A stretch of DNA of 64,000 bases from Streptomyces atroolivaceus (GTDB taxonomy: Bacteria > Actinomycetota > Actinomycetes > Streptomycetales > Streptomycetaceae): the NCBI RefSeq assembly GCF_000717025.1, contig NZ_JNXG01000017.1, forward strand, positions 1-64,000, read 5' to 3'. The stretch's first letter is position 1, and every line of letters starts with the position of its first letter. Below, in pieces: positions 55,942 through 64,000 of the stretch. The notes beneath the pieces were generated by a model. That model was not told where the DNA came from. It saw only the letters and a list, made by a program, of their open reading frames with translations, and did no database searches. A program made the position numbers and the translations under genes.

Positions 55942-56556
55942 ATGAACGACCTGGCGGATCACGCGCGCGGGCTGCGCACCCTTCCCCCGTCCTGCGGGCC
56001 GGTGCGGCTGATCGCGGTCGACGGCCACGCGGGGTCCGGCAAGAGCACCTTCGCCGGCCACCTGGCCGCCGCGCTCGGCGACGCCCCCGTGCTGCATCTG
56101 GACGACCTGGCCACCCACGACGAGCTCTTCGGCTGGGCGGACAGACTCCGGGCCCAGGTCCTGGATCCGCTCTCACGTGGCGAGCCCGCGCTCTACACCC
56201 CGTACGACTGGACGGCCCGGCGTTCCGGGCCGCCGAGGACACTGGATCCCGCCCCCGTGATGCTGATCGAGGGGGTGGGTGCGGGCCGCTCGGCGGTGCG
56301 GCCGTTCCTCGCGGGACTGCTGTGGATCGAAGGCGACAGCGAGGCTTCCTGGGAGCGGGGCAGACACCGCGACGGCCCCGGCCTCTCGGATTTCTGGGAC
56401 GGCTGGACCGTCGCGGAGCAGCGGCATTTCGCCGACGATCCCTCGTATCCCTTCGCTGATGCCGTGATACGCCGGATGCCGATGGGGTACGAGTGGCTGG
56501 AAGGGCTTCATCCGACAGCGGTGGCGAGTCGAATCATCACGGACAGTGAAGCCTGA
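55942..56556 (+). CDS. Uridine kinase-like P-loop ATPase
   Basis: 204-residue cytosolic protein with a clean P-loop VDGHAGSGKST near residues 27-37 and the Asp pair LHLDDLATHD that coordinates Mg2+ in kinases of the nucleoside/phosphoribulokinase group. A DWTARR stretch resembles the lid or acceptor region. Length is slightly below that of true uridine kinases, and the acceptor is unknown. GGTGGAGAG immediately precedes the ATG. It stands alone upstream of a candidate small RNA. Confidence 0.87.
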   Translation: MNDLADHARGLRTLPPSCGPVRLIAVDGHAGSGKSTFAGHLAAALGDAPVLHLDDLATHDELFGWADRLRAQVLDPLSRGEPALYTPYDWTARRSGPPRTLDPAPVMLIEGVGAGRSAVRPFLAGLLWIEGDSEASWERGRHRDGPGLSDFWDGWTVAEQRHFADDPSYPFADAVIRRMPMGYEWLEGLHPTAVASRIITDSEA

Positions 56557-56608
56557 GCATCGCCATACCGGGCAGTAGGAAAAGGCCCCGGAGGTGCCCC
56601 AACTCGGC

Positions 56609-56638
56609 TTGACCGAGGGCCCGTACAGGTCTTACGTT
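56609..56638 (+). promoter_or_regulatory. Promoter of the candidate small RNA
   Basis: TTGACC (56609-56614), 18-base spacer, TACGTT (56633-56638). The hexamers are good matches to the housekeeping consensus and point into a region with no start codon before the hairpin at 56674. Confidence 0.55.
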
Positions 56639-56644
56639 CTCAAT

Positions 56645-56712
56645 GTGCGGCTTTCCGAAGCCCTCGAAGACGCGAAGCCCCCGGTCGTTCCCCCGTGACC
56701 GGGGGCTTCGTT
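56645..56712 (+). ncRNA. Candidate small RNA of about 65-70 nt
   Basis: A well-spaced promoter is followed about 35 bases on by a strong terminator, defining a short transcript. Predicted structure: a 5' hairpin GGCTT-TCCG-AAGCC (56649-56662) and the 3' terminator hairpin (56674-56709) with a C-rich ten-base loop. It lies between the kinase-like and EccA-like genes with no coding content. No Rfam family comes to mind. It could instead be an attenuator of the downstream gene. Confidence 0.42.
56674..56709 (+). terminator. Strong hairpin terminator upstream of the EccA-like gene
   Basis: GAAGCCCCCGGTC (56674-56686) and GACCGGGGGCTTC (56697-56709) are perfect 13-bp arms with a ten-base loop, followed by GTTCTG. 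Confidence 0.8.
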
Positions 56713-56786
56713 CTGCCCTCCCGCCCGCGCCCGGCCGGGTCGGTCGCTCACCCTGGGTCACCACCCCCGAAGCGCCGGTAACGCCC

Positions 56787-56816
56787 TTAACCGCTCACTC
56801 CCTGTACAGGTACGAT
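56787..56816 (+). promoter_or_regulatory. Promoter of the EccA-like ATPase gene
   Basis: TTAACC (56787-56792), 18-base spacer, TACGAT (56811-56816). It lies after the terminator hairpin; predicted start near 56823, about 100 bases before the ATG. Confidence 0.55.
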
Positions 56817-56924
56817 GCCTCTCGGGTGTGGTCAATTCCCGTCCCCAGCACGGTGATTAGGTGTGTCGCGCTGGGCATGCTGTGCGGGCGGGGCATTCTG
56901 GGGGCACGGTTTGTGGGGGACCTG

Positions 56925-58832
56925 ATGGACATCGGCACGCCGGGCACGCAGGCCCCGGCCGACCTTGCCTGGCTGCGCGGGGTGGACGCCTACACCATGG
57001 GCGCGTACCCGCAGGCCGAGGAGGAGTTCAGAGCCGCGGTGCGTTTGGATCCCGGCATGGCGGACGGCTGGCTGGGCCTGCACGCGCTGCGGATCGACAC
57101 CACCACGGCGCTGTTACGCATGTACCGCCATCGCGACCGATTCGGCGAGCAGCGCACCCGCCATCGCCGCACCCTCAACTCGTGGTACTGGCTCGGCTGG
57201 TGGGTGCAGCCCGTACTGGAGAGCCCGCGCGATCTACTCCTCGCGCACGCCTCGCACTGGCTGGACGGGCGCCATGTGCCGGAGCTGGACCGGGCGTTGG
57301 CGGGCCTGCCGCCGGTCGACACCGATCCCCAGGTGCGCTTCCTGCACGCCTGCCGCTCCTACCTGGTCAAGGACTGGGAGCAGCTCGTGCGCACCACGGA
57401 ACAGCTGATCGACGACCCGCTGCTCGGCATCGAGGCGGGCCTCTTCGGCGGCATGGCGCGGGTGCGCCTGGAGATGTACGGGCAGGCGGAGCCCCTCCTG
57501 TCCGCCGCGCTGATGCGCTGTCGCAGCGAACAGCCGCAGCGCAAGGAGCTGCGCTACTGGCTGGCGCGGGCCCACGAGGGCACCGGCCGCAGCGCGGCGG
57601 CACTGCCGCTGTACCGCGCGGTGCACCGGGTGGATTCGGCGTTCATGGACACCTCGGCCAGACTCGCGGCGATCTCCGAGGGGGACGGCTACGACGAGGC
57701 CGCCGACCTGGCCGCTTTCTCACTGGCCGGCATCGGTTCGGACGGCACGGGCGTGGAGACCCGGACGGACGGGGACACGGCGCTCGGCACCGACCTGGTG
57801 GACGGCCGTGAGCCCTGGCTGGGCGGCGACCCGCAGGCCCTGCCCGGGGCCGTGGTGCCACCGTCCGGGCCCGGTGGTGACGGGGCGCGGACGAAGCCCG
57901 GGGCGCCGAGGGCCACCGCCTTCCCGGCGGGACCGAGCGACCCGGTGATGCTGGAGGAGGCCTTGGCGGCACTCGAGCGCATGGTCGGACTCGAACCCGT
58001 GAAGCGCCAGGTCAAGGCCCTGTCCGCACAGCTGAACATGGCGCGTCTGCGTGCGGAGCAGGGGCTCCCGGTGCAGCCGCCGAAGCGCCACTTCGTCTTC
58101 TCCGGCCCGTCCGGGACGGGCAAGACCACGGTCGCCCGCATCCTGGGCAGGGTGTTCTACGCCCTCGGGCTGCTGGGCGGCGACCATCTGGTGGAGGCCC
58201 AACGGTCGGACCTGGTGGGCGAGTTCCTCGGTCAGACAGCGGTGAAGGCCAATGAGCTGATCGATTCGGCGCTCGGCGGGGTGCTGTTCGTGGACGAGGC
58301 GTACAGCCTCTCCAACTCCGGTTACAGCAAGGGCGACGCGTACGGCGACGAGGCCCTGCAGGTCCTTCTCAAGCGGGCCGAGGACAACAGGGACCATCTG
58401 GTCGTCATCCTCGCCGGTTATCCCGAGGGCATGGACCGGCTGCTCTCCACCAACCCGGGGCTCTCCTCGCGCTTCACCACGCGGGTCGACTTCCCGAGCT
58501 ACCGCCCTCTCGAACTCACCGCGATCGGCGGGGTGCTGGCCGCCGAGAACGGCGACGTGTGGGACGAGGAGTCCCTCGACGAGCTGCGCAGCATCAGTGG
58601 CCACGTGGTCGACCAGGGCTGGATCGACGAGCTGGGCAACGGCCGTTTCCTGCGCACCCTCTACGAGAAGAGCTGCGCCTACCGTGATCTGAGGCTGTCC
58701 GGCTACGCCGCCGCGCCGACCCGGGAGGATCTGGCCACCCTGCGGCTGCCGGATCTCATGCAGGCCTACGGCGAGGTGCTGTCGGGGCGGGGGCCGGTCG
58801 ACCGGGGGAAGCAGGAGCCCGGGGCCCTGTGA
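56925..58832 (+). CDS. CbxX/EccA-like AAA+ ATPase with TPR-like N-terminus
   Basis: 635-residue cytosolic AAA+ protein. The first ~330 residues form TPR-like helices (AYPQAEEEFRAAVRLDPGMADGWLGL), then an acidic/Gly linker. The AAA domain contains Walker A SGPSGTGKTT near 392, Walker B GVLFVDEAY near 450 and the arginine finger region SSRFTTRVDFP. The layout is that of EccA of ESX secretion systems and of CbxX/SpoVK proteins. No other type VII secretion genes are present in the window, so its partner is elsewhere or its role differs. The ATG at 56925 follows GGGGGA. Confidence 0.9.
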   Translation: MDIGTPGTQAPADLAWLRGVDAYTMGAYPQAEEEFRAAVRLDPGMADGWLGLHALRIDTTTALLRMYRHRDRFGEQRTRHRRTLNSWYWLGWWVQPVLESPRDLLLAHASHWLDGRHVPELDRALAGLPPVDTDPQVRFLHACRSYLVKDWEQLVRTTEQLIDDPLLGIEAGLFGGMARVRLEMYGQAEPLLSAALMRCRSEQPQRKELRYWLARAHEGTGRSAAALPLYRAVHRVDSAFMDTSARLAAISEGDGYDEAADLAAFSLAGIGSDGTGVETRTDGDTALGTDLVDGREPWLGGDPQALPGAVVPPSGPGGDGARTKPGAPRATAFPAGPSDPVMLEEALAALERMVGLEPVKRQVKALSAQLNMARLRAEQGLPVQPPKRHFVFSGPSGTGKTTVARILGRVFYALGLLGGDHLVEAQRSDLVGEFLGQTAVKANELIDSALGGVLFVDEAYSLSNSGYSKGDAYGDEALQVLLKRAEDNRDHLVVILAGYPEGMDRLLSTNPGLSSRFTTRVDFPSYRPLELTAIGGVLAAENGDVWDEESLDELRSISGHVVDQGWIDELGNGRFLRTLYEKSCAYRDLRLSGYAAAPTREDLATLRLPDLMQAYGEVLSGRGPVDRGKQEPGAL

Positions 58833-58892
58833 CGTCGCCGGCGGACGGCCCCGGCGGGGCCGCCCGGCGGCGCAGTGGATCCCCCCCGGTGG

Positions 58893-59978
58893 TCACCCCA
58901 GGGGAGCCATGGCCTTCGGCGCCTCCACCGTGCGGCGGGGCACCGTGACACGGTGGGCCGGGTCGCGGACCTCGCCCACGAGCTTCTCCAGGACGTCCTC
59001 CATGGCGACCAGGCCGAGCACCCTGCCCGACGCGTCGGCGACCTGCGCCAGATGCGTGGCAGCGCGGCGCATGACCGTCAGGGCGTCGTCCAGAGGGAGT
59101 TCGGCCCGTACGGTCGCCATCGGGCGCCAGATCTGCTGCGGGACCGCACGATCGCCGTCCTCCAGCTCCAGCACGTCCTTGACGTGCAGATAGCCCATGA
59201 ACGGGCCGCCTCCCTCCGCGCGGACGGGAAAGCGCGAGTAGCCGGTCCGTACCGTCAGCTCCTCCACCCGGCGAGGGGTGACGGAGGGGCCCACCGTCAC
59301 CAGGGACGCCCGGTCCAGCAGGACGTCGGTGACAGGCCTGCTGCCCAGTTCGAGGGCGTCCCCGAGACGCTCCTGCGCCTCGGGTTCCAGCAGGCCGGCC
59401 AGGCCCGCGTCCTCCACCAGACGGTTGAGCTGCTCACTGGTGAAGACGGCCTCGACCTCGTCCTTCGGCTCGACCTTGAAGAGCCGCAGCACGAGCCTCG
59501 CGCAGGCCCCGAGGGCGGAGGTGACCGGCCGGCAGAGCCGGGCGAAACCGACCAGTCCGGGGCTGAGCCACATCGCGGTCCTCTCGGGGGCCGCCATCGC
59601 CAGGTTCTTCGGGACCATCTCGCCGATGACGAGGTGGAGGAAGACCACGGAGACGAGCGCCACCGCGAAGCCGAGCGGGTGGACGAGCCCTTCGGGCACG
59701 TGCGCCGCGTGGAAGACCGGCTCCAGGAGGTGGGCGACCGTCGGTTCCGCGACCGCGCCGAGCGTGAGGGAGCAGATGGTGATGCCGAACTGGGCGGCGG
59801 CCATCATCTGTGGCAGGTTCTCGAGCCCGTGCAGGACCTGTCCGGCCCGGCTCGACCCGGCTGCCGCGAGAGGTTCGACCTGGCTGCGCCGTACGGAGAC
59901 GAGCGCGAACTCGGCTCCGACGAAGAAGCCGTTCGCCAGCACGAGGAGGCCGGCGAACACCAGCTGTACGAGGCTCAT
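58893..59978 (-). CDS. CNNM/CorC-type membrane protein, short form (second pair)
   Basis: 361-residue protein with a CNNM membrane domain (about 1-190, ANGFFVGAEFALVSVRRSQ, VIGEMVPKNLAMA) and two CBS domains (about 200-335, VLGLVAMEDVLEKLVGEV). It lacks the CorC/HlyC C-terminal domain, ending in a basic tail. It is the downstream, translationally coupled partner (ATGA overlap) of the long form next to it, mirroring the pair at 46.8-49.1 kb. Confidence 0.92.
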   Translation of the reverse strand: MSLVQLVFAGLLVLANGFFVGAEFALVSVRRSQVEPLAAAGSSRAGQVLHGLENLPQMMAAAQFGITICSLTLGAVAEPTVAHLLEPVFHAAHVPEGLVHPLGFAVALVSVVFLHLVIGEMVPKNLAMAAPERTAMWLSPGLVGFARLCRPVTSALGACARLVLRLFKVEPKDEVEAVFTSEQLNRLVEDAGLAGLLEPEAQERLGDALELGSRPVTDVLLDRASLVTVGPSVTPRRVEELTVRTGYSRFPVRAEGGGPFMGYLHVKDVLELEDGDRAVPQQIWRPMATVRAELPLDDALTVMRRAATHLAQVADASGRVLGLVAMEDVLEKLVGEVRDPAHRVTVPRRTVEAPKAMAPLG

Positions 59979-61351
59979 CGCACGGCCTCCAGCAGGTCCT
60001 GGGTGAGCCGCTCCGGCCGTGCCACCGAAGACGCCGACGGGTCCGTCAGACGGACGAAACGGACCTGCTCGGCCCGGTAGTGGCCGACCTGACGGACGGC
60101 GATCCGCCAGCCGGGCAGTTCGGCCCGGTCACCGGGTGCGGGGATGCGCCCCAGGAGGTCGGCGACCAGACCCGCCACGGTCTCGTAGGGCCCTTCGGGT
60201 ACGTCGAGGCCTATCCGCCGCAGGGTCAGTACCCGGGTGCTGCCCTCCACGTCCCAGCCGGCCCTTCCGTCGTCGGCGACGACGGGTGTCAGCTCGGGAC
60301 GGTCCGCGCCCTCCGCGTCGTGCTCGTCGCGGACCTCGCCCACGAGTTCCTCGACGATGTCCTCGAGGGTGACGACACCGGCGGTGCCGCCGTACTCGTC
60401 GACCACGACGGCTATCGGCTGCTCGCTGCGCAGCTGCTGGAGCAGCTGCTCGACGGGCAGGGTCTCCGGCACCAGGAGCGGCGCCACCGCGATCCGGCTC
60501 ACCGGGGTCCGCTGCCGGTCCTGGGAGGGGACGGCCAGGGCGTTCTTGAGGTGGACCATGCCGACCACCTCGTCGATGCGGTCCCGGTATACGGGAAAGC
60601 GGGACAGGCCGGTGGCCCGCGTGAGGTTGAGGACGTCCGCGGCCGTCGCCGACGCCTGAAGCGCGCTGACCTTCACCCGGGGGGTCATGACGTGCTGTGC
60701 GGTGAGACCCGCGAGGGAGAGGGTCCGCACGAAGAGGTCGGCGGTGTCCTGCTCCAGGGTGCCGGCCTCGGCGGAGTGCCGGGCCAGCGAGACCAGCTCG
60801 CCCGGCGTCCTGGCGGAGGCGAGTTCGTCCGTCGGTTCGACGCCCAGCAGCCTGACCAGCCGGTTGGCGACGGCGTTGAGGGCGGTGATCACCGGTCGCA
60901 GAAGGGTGGAGAAGAGGTGCTGGGGGCCGGCGACGAACCGGGCGACCTGGAGCGGCCGGGAGACCGCCCAGTTCTTCGGCACGAGCTCGCCGATCACCAT
61001 CTGGACGGCGGAGGCGAACAGCATGCCGATCACGACGCTCACCCCGGGAACGGCCCCGTGGGGCAGTCCGGTGGCGGTGAGCGGTCCGGCAAGCAGCTGG
61101 GCGAGTGCGGGTTCGGCGAGCATGCCGACGACCAGCGACGTGATGGTGATGCCGAGCTGGGTGCCGGAGAGCTGGAAGGAGAGCTCACGCAGGGCGGCGA
61201 CGACGGTGCGGGCCCGGCGGTCGCCTTCGGCGGCGGCGCGTTCGGCGTCCGGCCGTTCCACCGTGACGAGCCCGAATTCGGCTGCCACGAAGAACCCGTT
61301 GGCGAGGATGAGAAGGAATGCCGCGAGGAGCAGCAACAGGGGGGTGGTCAT
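59975..61351 (-). CDS. CNNM/CorC (HlyC-family) membrane protein, long form (second pair)
   Basis: 458-residue protein: CNNM membrane domain (about 1-190, VIGELVPKNWAVS), paired CBS domains (about 210-335, IAVVVDEYGGTAGVVTLEDIVEELVGEV) and C-terminal CorC/HlyC domain (about 350-430, ETVAGLVADLLGRIPAPGD). It is the first gene of the second long-short pair, with GGAGGCGG upstream of its ATG. Probable role in divalent-cation efflux or homeostasis, as for the family. Confidence 0.92.
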   Translation of the reverse strand: MTTPLLLLLAAFLLILANGFFVAAEFGLVTVERPDAERAAAEGDRRARTVVAALRELSFQLSGTQLGITITSLVVGMLAEPALAQLLAGPLTATGLPHGAVPGVSVVIGMLFASAVQMVIGELVPKNWAVSRPLQVARFVAGPQHLFSTLLRPVITALNAVANRLVRLLGVEPTDELASARTPGELVSLARHSAEAGTLEQDTADLFVRTLSLAGLTAQHVMTPRVKVSALQASATAADVLNLTRATGLSRFPVYRDRIDEVVGMVHLKNALAVPSQDRQRTPVSRIAVAPLLVPETLPVEQLLQQLRSEQPIAVVVDEYGGTAGVVTLEDIVEELVGEVRDEHDAEGADRPELTPVVADDGRAGWDVEGSTRVLTLRRIGLDVPEGPYETVAGLVADLLGRIPAPGDRAELPGWRIAVRQVGHYRAEQVRFVRLTDPSASSVARPERLTQDLLEAVR

Positions 61352-61539
61352 GCCGCCGCCTCCGGGGAGAGGGCGGCGCAGGTACTACCGGACGATCCGT
61401 CCATTGCTGGAGGGAGTCACTCCTTGGGTCGCAGGAATATGCCCCGCGGGCCTCGGAGGGCCCATGGCGCGGGGCGGGGCGCACCCGGTGCGCCACCGGT
61501 CCCAGAATAATCGGGATCGGGCCGGACGGGGCAGGGGGC

Positions 61540-62019
61540 TCAGCCGTTCTCCGTGGCGTCGTTCACTCCACTGCCGTGGAATTCGACGAGGGCGCGGAGC
61601 GTGCGGGCGTCGCGGATGGCCCGGCCTTTGGCGAGCCCGGGCTGGATGCCGAGTGCGGGCATGCTCGTTCCGTCGCTGAGGTCGAGGAAGACCCACGGGT
61701 CACCGGCGCGCAGGTTGACGCGGAGGATCTCCGCCCAGGCCAGTCGGCGGGTACGGGTGATGTTGACGACCGTCACGCCTGCCGCGTCGGCGGTGATGTG
61801 GGGCCTGCCGAGCAGGGCGAGGACACCGAAGAAGAGCAGGGCGACGAAGACGAAGCTGGTCCGCTCCCCCGGGCTGAGGTTCTCCAGTATCACCGCGACG
61901 GCGGAGATGACGACGAACGTCGCCGCCCCCACGGCCAGCAGGACCACTCGGGTGAGGGTGGGCCTGAAGGTGGCCGGGAGTGCGGGGAGTTCGGTCGGCC
62001 GGGGCTCGGGGGCGGACAT
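61540..62019 (-). CDS. Small membrane protein with bacterial PH domain
   Basis: 159-residue protein. After a Pro-rich 20-residue leader come two membrane helices (about 25-45 and 55-70), then a bacterial PH-like beta domain (GVTVVNITRTRRLAWAEILRVNL, DPWVFLDLSDGTSMPALGIQ). Such proteins are common next to hisG in Streptomyces; function unknown. AAGGACG lies about 13 bases upstream of the ATG. It follows hisG after 38 bases and is likely in the rib-his operon. Confidence 0.88.
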   Translation of the reverse strand: MSAPEPRPTELPALPATFRPTLTRVVLLAVGAATFVVISAVAVILENLSPGERTSFVFVALLFFGVLALLGRPHITADAAGVTVVNITRTRRLAWAEILRVNLRAGDPWVFLDLSDGTSMPALGIQPGLAKGRAIRDARTLRALVEFHGSGVNDATENG

Positions 62020-62057
62020 GGCGGCGCTGTCGTCCTTCGGAGTGCTGTGTGCGGCTG

Positions 62058-62906
62058 TCAGAGGCGGCAGGCGTGGATGGCCGTCGTGAGGATGGCGCGC
62101 GCGCCCAGTTCGTACAGGTCGTCCATGATCCGCTGGGCCTCCTTGGCCGCGACCATGGACCGGACGGCGACCCAGCCCTCGTGGTGCAGGGGGGAGATGG
62201 TCGGCGACTCCAGGCCCGGGGTGAGGGCGACCGCGCGCTCCAGGTGCTCGACGCGGCAGTCGTAGTCCATCATCACGTAGGAGCGGGCGACCAGGACGCC
62301 CTGCAGCCGGCGCAGGAACTGCTGCACCTTGGGGTCCTCGGTGTCGGCGCCCTTGCGACGGATCACGACGGCTTCCGACTTCATGATCGGCTCGCCGATG
62401 ACCTCCAGCCCGGCATTGCGCAGGCTGGTGCCGGTCTCGACGACATCGGCGATGACCTGGGCGACACCGAGTTCGATGGCCGTCTCGACCGCGCCGTCGA
62501 GGTGCACGACGGAGGCCTCGACGCCGGCGTCGGCGAGGTGGGCCGCCACGATGCCCTCGTAGGAGGTGGCGATCGTCATGCCGTCGAAGTCCTTGGGACC
62601 GGTGGCCGTGCCGGGCTTGGTGGCGTAGCGGAAGGTCGAGCGCGCGAAGCCGAGCTGGAGGATCTCCTCGGCCTCGGCCCCGGAGTCCTGCAGCAGGTCG
62701 CGCCCGGTGATGCCGATGTCCAGGCGGCCGGAGCTCACGTAGATCGCGATGTCCCGCGGACGCAGGTAGAAGAACTCGACCTCGTTCGTGGGGTCGACCA
62801 GGACGAGTTCCTTCGACTCCTTGCGCTGCTGGTAGCCGGCCTCATGGAGCATCGCCATCGCAGGCCCGGAGAGTGAACCCTTGTTGGGAACGGCGATGCG
62901 CAGCAT
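62058..62906 (-). CDS. hisG: ATP phosphoribosyltransferase, long form
   Basis: Catalyses the first, histidine-inhibited step of histidine synthesis: ATP plus PRPP to phosphoribosyl-ATP. The 282-residue protein is the long HisG type, with a periplasmic-binding-like catalytic part (MLRIAVPNKGSL at the start; DIGITGRDLL near 63; PRPP loop in EGIVAAHLADAG and ADVVETGTSLRNAGL) and the C-terminal ACT-like regulatory domain. It therefore needs no HisZ. It lies 53 bases downstream of hisE. Confidence 0.97.
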   Translation of the reverse strand: MLRIAVPNKGSLSGPAMAMLHEAGYQQRKESKELVLVDPTNEVEFFYLRPRDIAIYVSSGRLDIGITGRDLLQDSGAEAEEILQLGFARSTFRYATKPGTATGPKDFDGMTIATSYEGIVAAHLADAGVEASVVHLDGAVETAIELGVAQVIADVVETGTSLRNAGLEVIGEPIMKSEAVVIRRKGADTEDPKVQQFLRRLQGVLVARSYVMMDYDCRVEHLERAVALTPGLESPTISPLHHEGWVAVRSMVAAKEAQRIMDDLYELGARAILTTAIHACRL

Positions 62907-62959
62907 GAAGTCGGGTTTCCTTTGTGCGGAGGAGTGTTCGGGACGTGCGGGGGCGTGGC

Positions 62960-63232
62960 TCAGAGGTGCGCGTAGACGTCGTCGAGGGAGATCCCGCGGG
63001 CGACCATCATCACCTGGACGTGGTAGAGCAGTTGCGAGATCTCCTCGGCGGCGGCTTCCTTGCCCTCGTACTCGGCGGCCATCCAGACCTCGGCGGCCTC
63101 CTCGACGACCTTCTTGCCGATGGCATGCACACCCTTGTCGACCAGCTCGGCGGTGCGGGAGGTGGAGGGGTCGCCGTCGGCGGCCTTGCGCTGCAGCTCG
63201 GCGAAGAGCTCTTCGAAGGTTTTGTTGGCCAT
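62960..63232 (-). CDS. hisE: Phosphoribosyl-ATP pyrophosphatase
   Basis: Second step of histidine synthesis, hydrolysing phosphoribosyl-ATP to phosphoribosyl-AMP. The 90-residue all-helical protein of the MazG-like superfamily has the metal-binding glutamates in [37 protein letters not shown] lies eight bases before the ATG. It is followed by hisG and preceded by ribH on the same strand; HisI is encoded elsewhere. Confidence 0.97.
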   Translation of the reverse strand: MANKTFEELFAELQRKAADGDPSTSRTAELVDKGVHAIGKKVVEEAAEVWMAAEYEGKEAAAEEISQLLYHVQVMMVARGISLDDVYAHL

Positions 63233-63267
63233 GATGGTCCTTAGAATACGGGGTCCCGGAGCGCCGG

Positions 63268-63753
63268 TCAGCGCCAGGGTTCGCTGACGGTGCGCAGCGT
63301 GGCGGCGGTGGCCACGGCGGCGGTGACCGCTTCGTGCCCCTTGTCCTCGTTGGAGCCCTCGAGTCCGGCCCGGTCCAGAGCCTGTTCCTCGTTGTCACAG
63401 GTGAGCACACCGAAGCCGACGGGAACACCGGTGTCGACCGTGACCTGGGTCAGGCCGTTGGTCACGCCCTGGGACACGTATTCGAAGTGCGGGGTGCCAC
63501 CGCGGATGATCACCCCGAGGGCGACGATCGCGTCGTAGCCGCGACCGGCGAGCACCTTGGCGACCACCGGGAGCTCGAAGCTGCCGGGGACCCGCAGCAG
63601 GGTCGGTTCGTCGATGCCCAGGTCGCGCAGCGCGCGCAGGGCACCGTCGACGAGTCCGTCCATGACCTGCTCGTGCCACTGGGCGGCGATCACCGCCACC
63701 CGCAGGTCTCCGCAGTTGCGTACGGACAGTTCGGGTGCGCCCTTGCCGCTCAT
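63268..63753 (-). CDS. ribH: 6,7-dimethyl-8-ribityllumazine synthase
   Basis: Condenses dihydroxybutanone phosphate with a ribityl-aminopyrimidine, the penultimate riboflavin step. The 161-residue protein has the family blocks [50 protein letters not shown] and [17 protein letters not shown], including the catalytic histidine in TPHFEYV. AGGAG precedes the ATG. It lies 41 bases after ribBA and before hisE, so it belongs to one operon. Confidence 0.98.
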   Translation of the reverse strand: MSGKGAPELSVRNCGDLRVAVIAAQWHEQVMDGLVDGALRALRDLGIDEPTLLRVPGSFELPVVAKVLAGRGYDAIVALGVIIRGGTPHFEYVSQGVTNGLTQVTVDTGVPVGFGVLTCDNEEQALDRAGLEGSNEDKGHEAVTAAVATAATLRTVSEPWR

Positions 63754-63794
63754 GTCTCTCCTGTGTGTTCGCGCGTTCGTGTGTGCGTCGGTGC

Positions 63795-64000
63795 TTACTG
63801 GTTGCCGCAGGCCGACGCCGAGGCGTCGAGCCAGGGCAGGTCGTGCCCCATCCGGTCCCGCTTGGTGCGCAGGTACCGCAGGTTGTGCTCACCCGCCTGT
63901 ACGGGCATGGGCTCACGCCCGGTGATCTCGAGCCCGTGCCGGACGAGCGCGGCGGTCTTGTCCGGGTTGTTGGTCATCAGACGCAGGGTGCGCACGCCGA
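63795..64000 (-). CDS. ribBA: 3' end of bifunctional RibBA / GTP cyclohydrolase II (cut by window edge)
   Basis: Only the last ~68 residues are inside the window; the start lies beyond 64000. The sequence [53 protein letters not shown] is the C-terminus of the GTP cyclohydrolase II (RibA) domain. It is the gene upstream of ribH. Whether a RibB domain precedes it cannot be seen; synteny suggests the bifunctional form. The stop is TAA, unusual in such GC-rich DNA. Confidence 0.9.
   Translation of the reverse strand, partial: GVRTLRLMTNNPDKTAALVRHGLEITGREPMPVQAGEHNLRYLRTKRDRMGHDLPWLDASASACGNQ

Noticed and set aside
56645..56712. Actinobacterial 6C RNA
   Set aside because: Two hairpins are present, but the loops lack the two runs of six or more cytosines that define that family.

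Overview
The window is a gene-dense chromosomal segment of very high GC content. It shows strong GC bias at third codon positions, GTG and TTG starts, and families typical of Streptomyces: a conservon, SmeA/SffA, RbpA, and a chitinase with DasR-like boxes. From memory, the order crr-ptsI ... smeA-sffA-MocR-YczE-GDPD-MFS-rbpA-fxsA-ppm1 ... chitinase ... hisG-hisE-ribH-ribBA matches the S. coelicolor region around SCO1390-SCO1441. I could not run that comparison. There are no rRNA or tRNA genes, no CRISPR array and no intact mobile element, so this looks like core chromosome rather than an island.

Layout. 0.4-2.6 kb: crr-ptsI, the general PTS proteins. 2.7-10.1 kb: a hypothetical protein, acetoacetyl-CoA synthetase, a GH31 glucosidase, a NUDIX hydrolase, a VanX-type dipeptidase and an Mpo1-like membrane protein. 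10.2-14.5 kb: a conservon (sensor kinase, roadblock protein, DUF742 protein, GTPase). 15.5-22.8 kb: a three-gene operon with a 1,577-residue SMC-like ATPase. It resembles MksFEB or JetABC condensins but has no nuclease gene, and it is the least described system here. 22.8-30 kb: 5-oxoprolinase, a glycosyltransferase, a HEAT-repeat protein and an ankyrin protein. 30.3-32.2 kb: smeA-sffA, a sporulation-septum operon whose FtsK-like member has lost the Walker A lysine. 32.3-38.7 kb: a MocR regulator divergent from a YczE-like protein over a perfect palindrome, then GDPD, an MFS permease, rbpA with two good promoters including a perfect sigma-R type, fxsA running antisense through rbpA, and ppm1. 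39-49 kb: an amidohydrolase, an Lrp regulator, an acyl-CoA dehydrogenase, a chitinase, a decayed esterase and the first CNNM/CorC pair. 50-54 kb: an Lcp-type haem oxygenase, a regulator with two TetR domains and a membrane endonuclease/phosphatase-fold protein. 54-61 kb: a Tat-exported C39-like peptidase, a small P-loop kinase, a candidate small RNA, an EccA-like AAA ATPase and a second CNNM/CorC pair. 61.5-64 kb: a PH-domain protein, hisG, hisE, ribH and the 3' end of ribBA.

How the genes connect. The PTS genes and the chitinase fit one GlcNAc/chitin economy under DasR: the chitinase promoter is overlaid by two dre-like boxes, while the crr upstream region holds only a weak half-site. RbpA, under a thiol-stress promoter, and the sporulation operon tie the segment to stress and development. 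The rib-his cluster joins two pathways that draw on nucleotide precursors.
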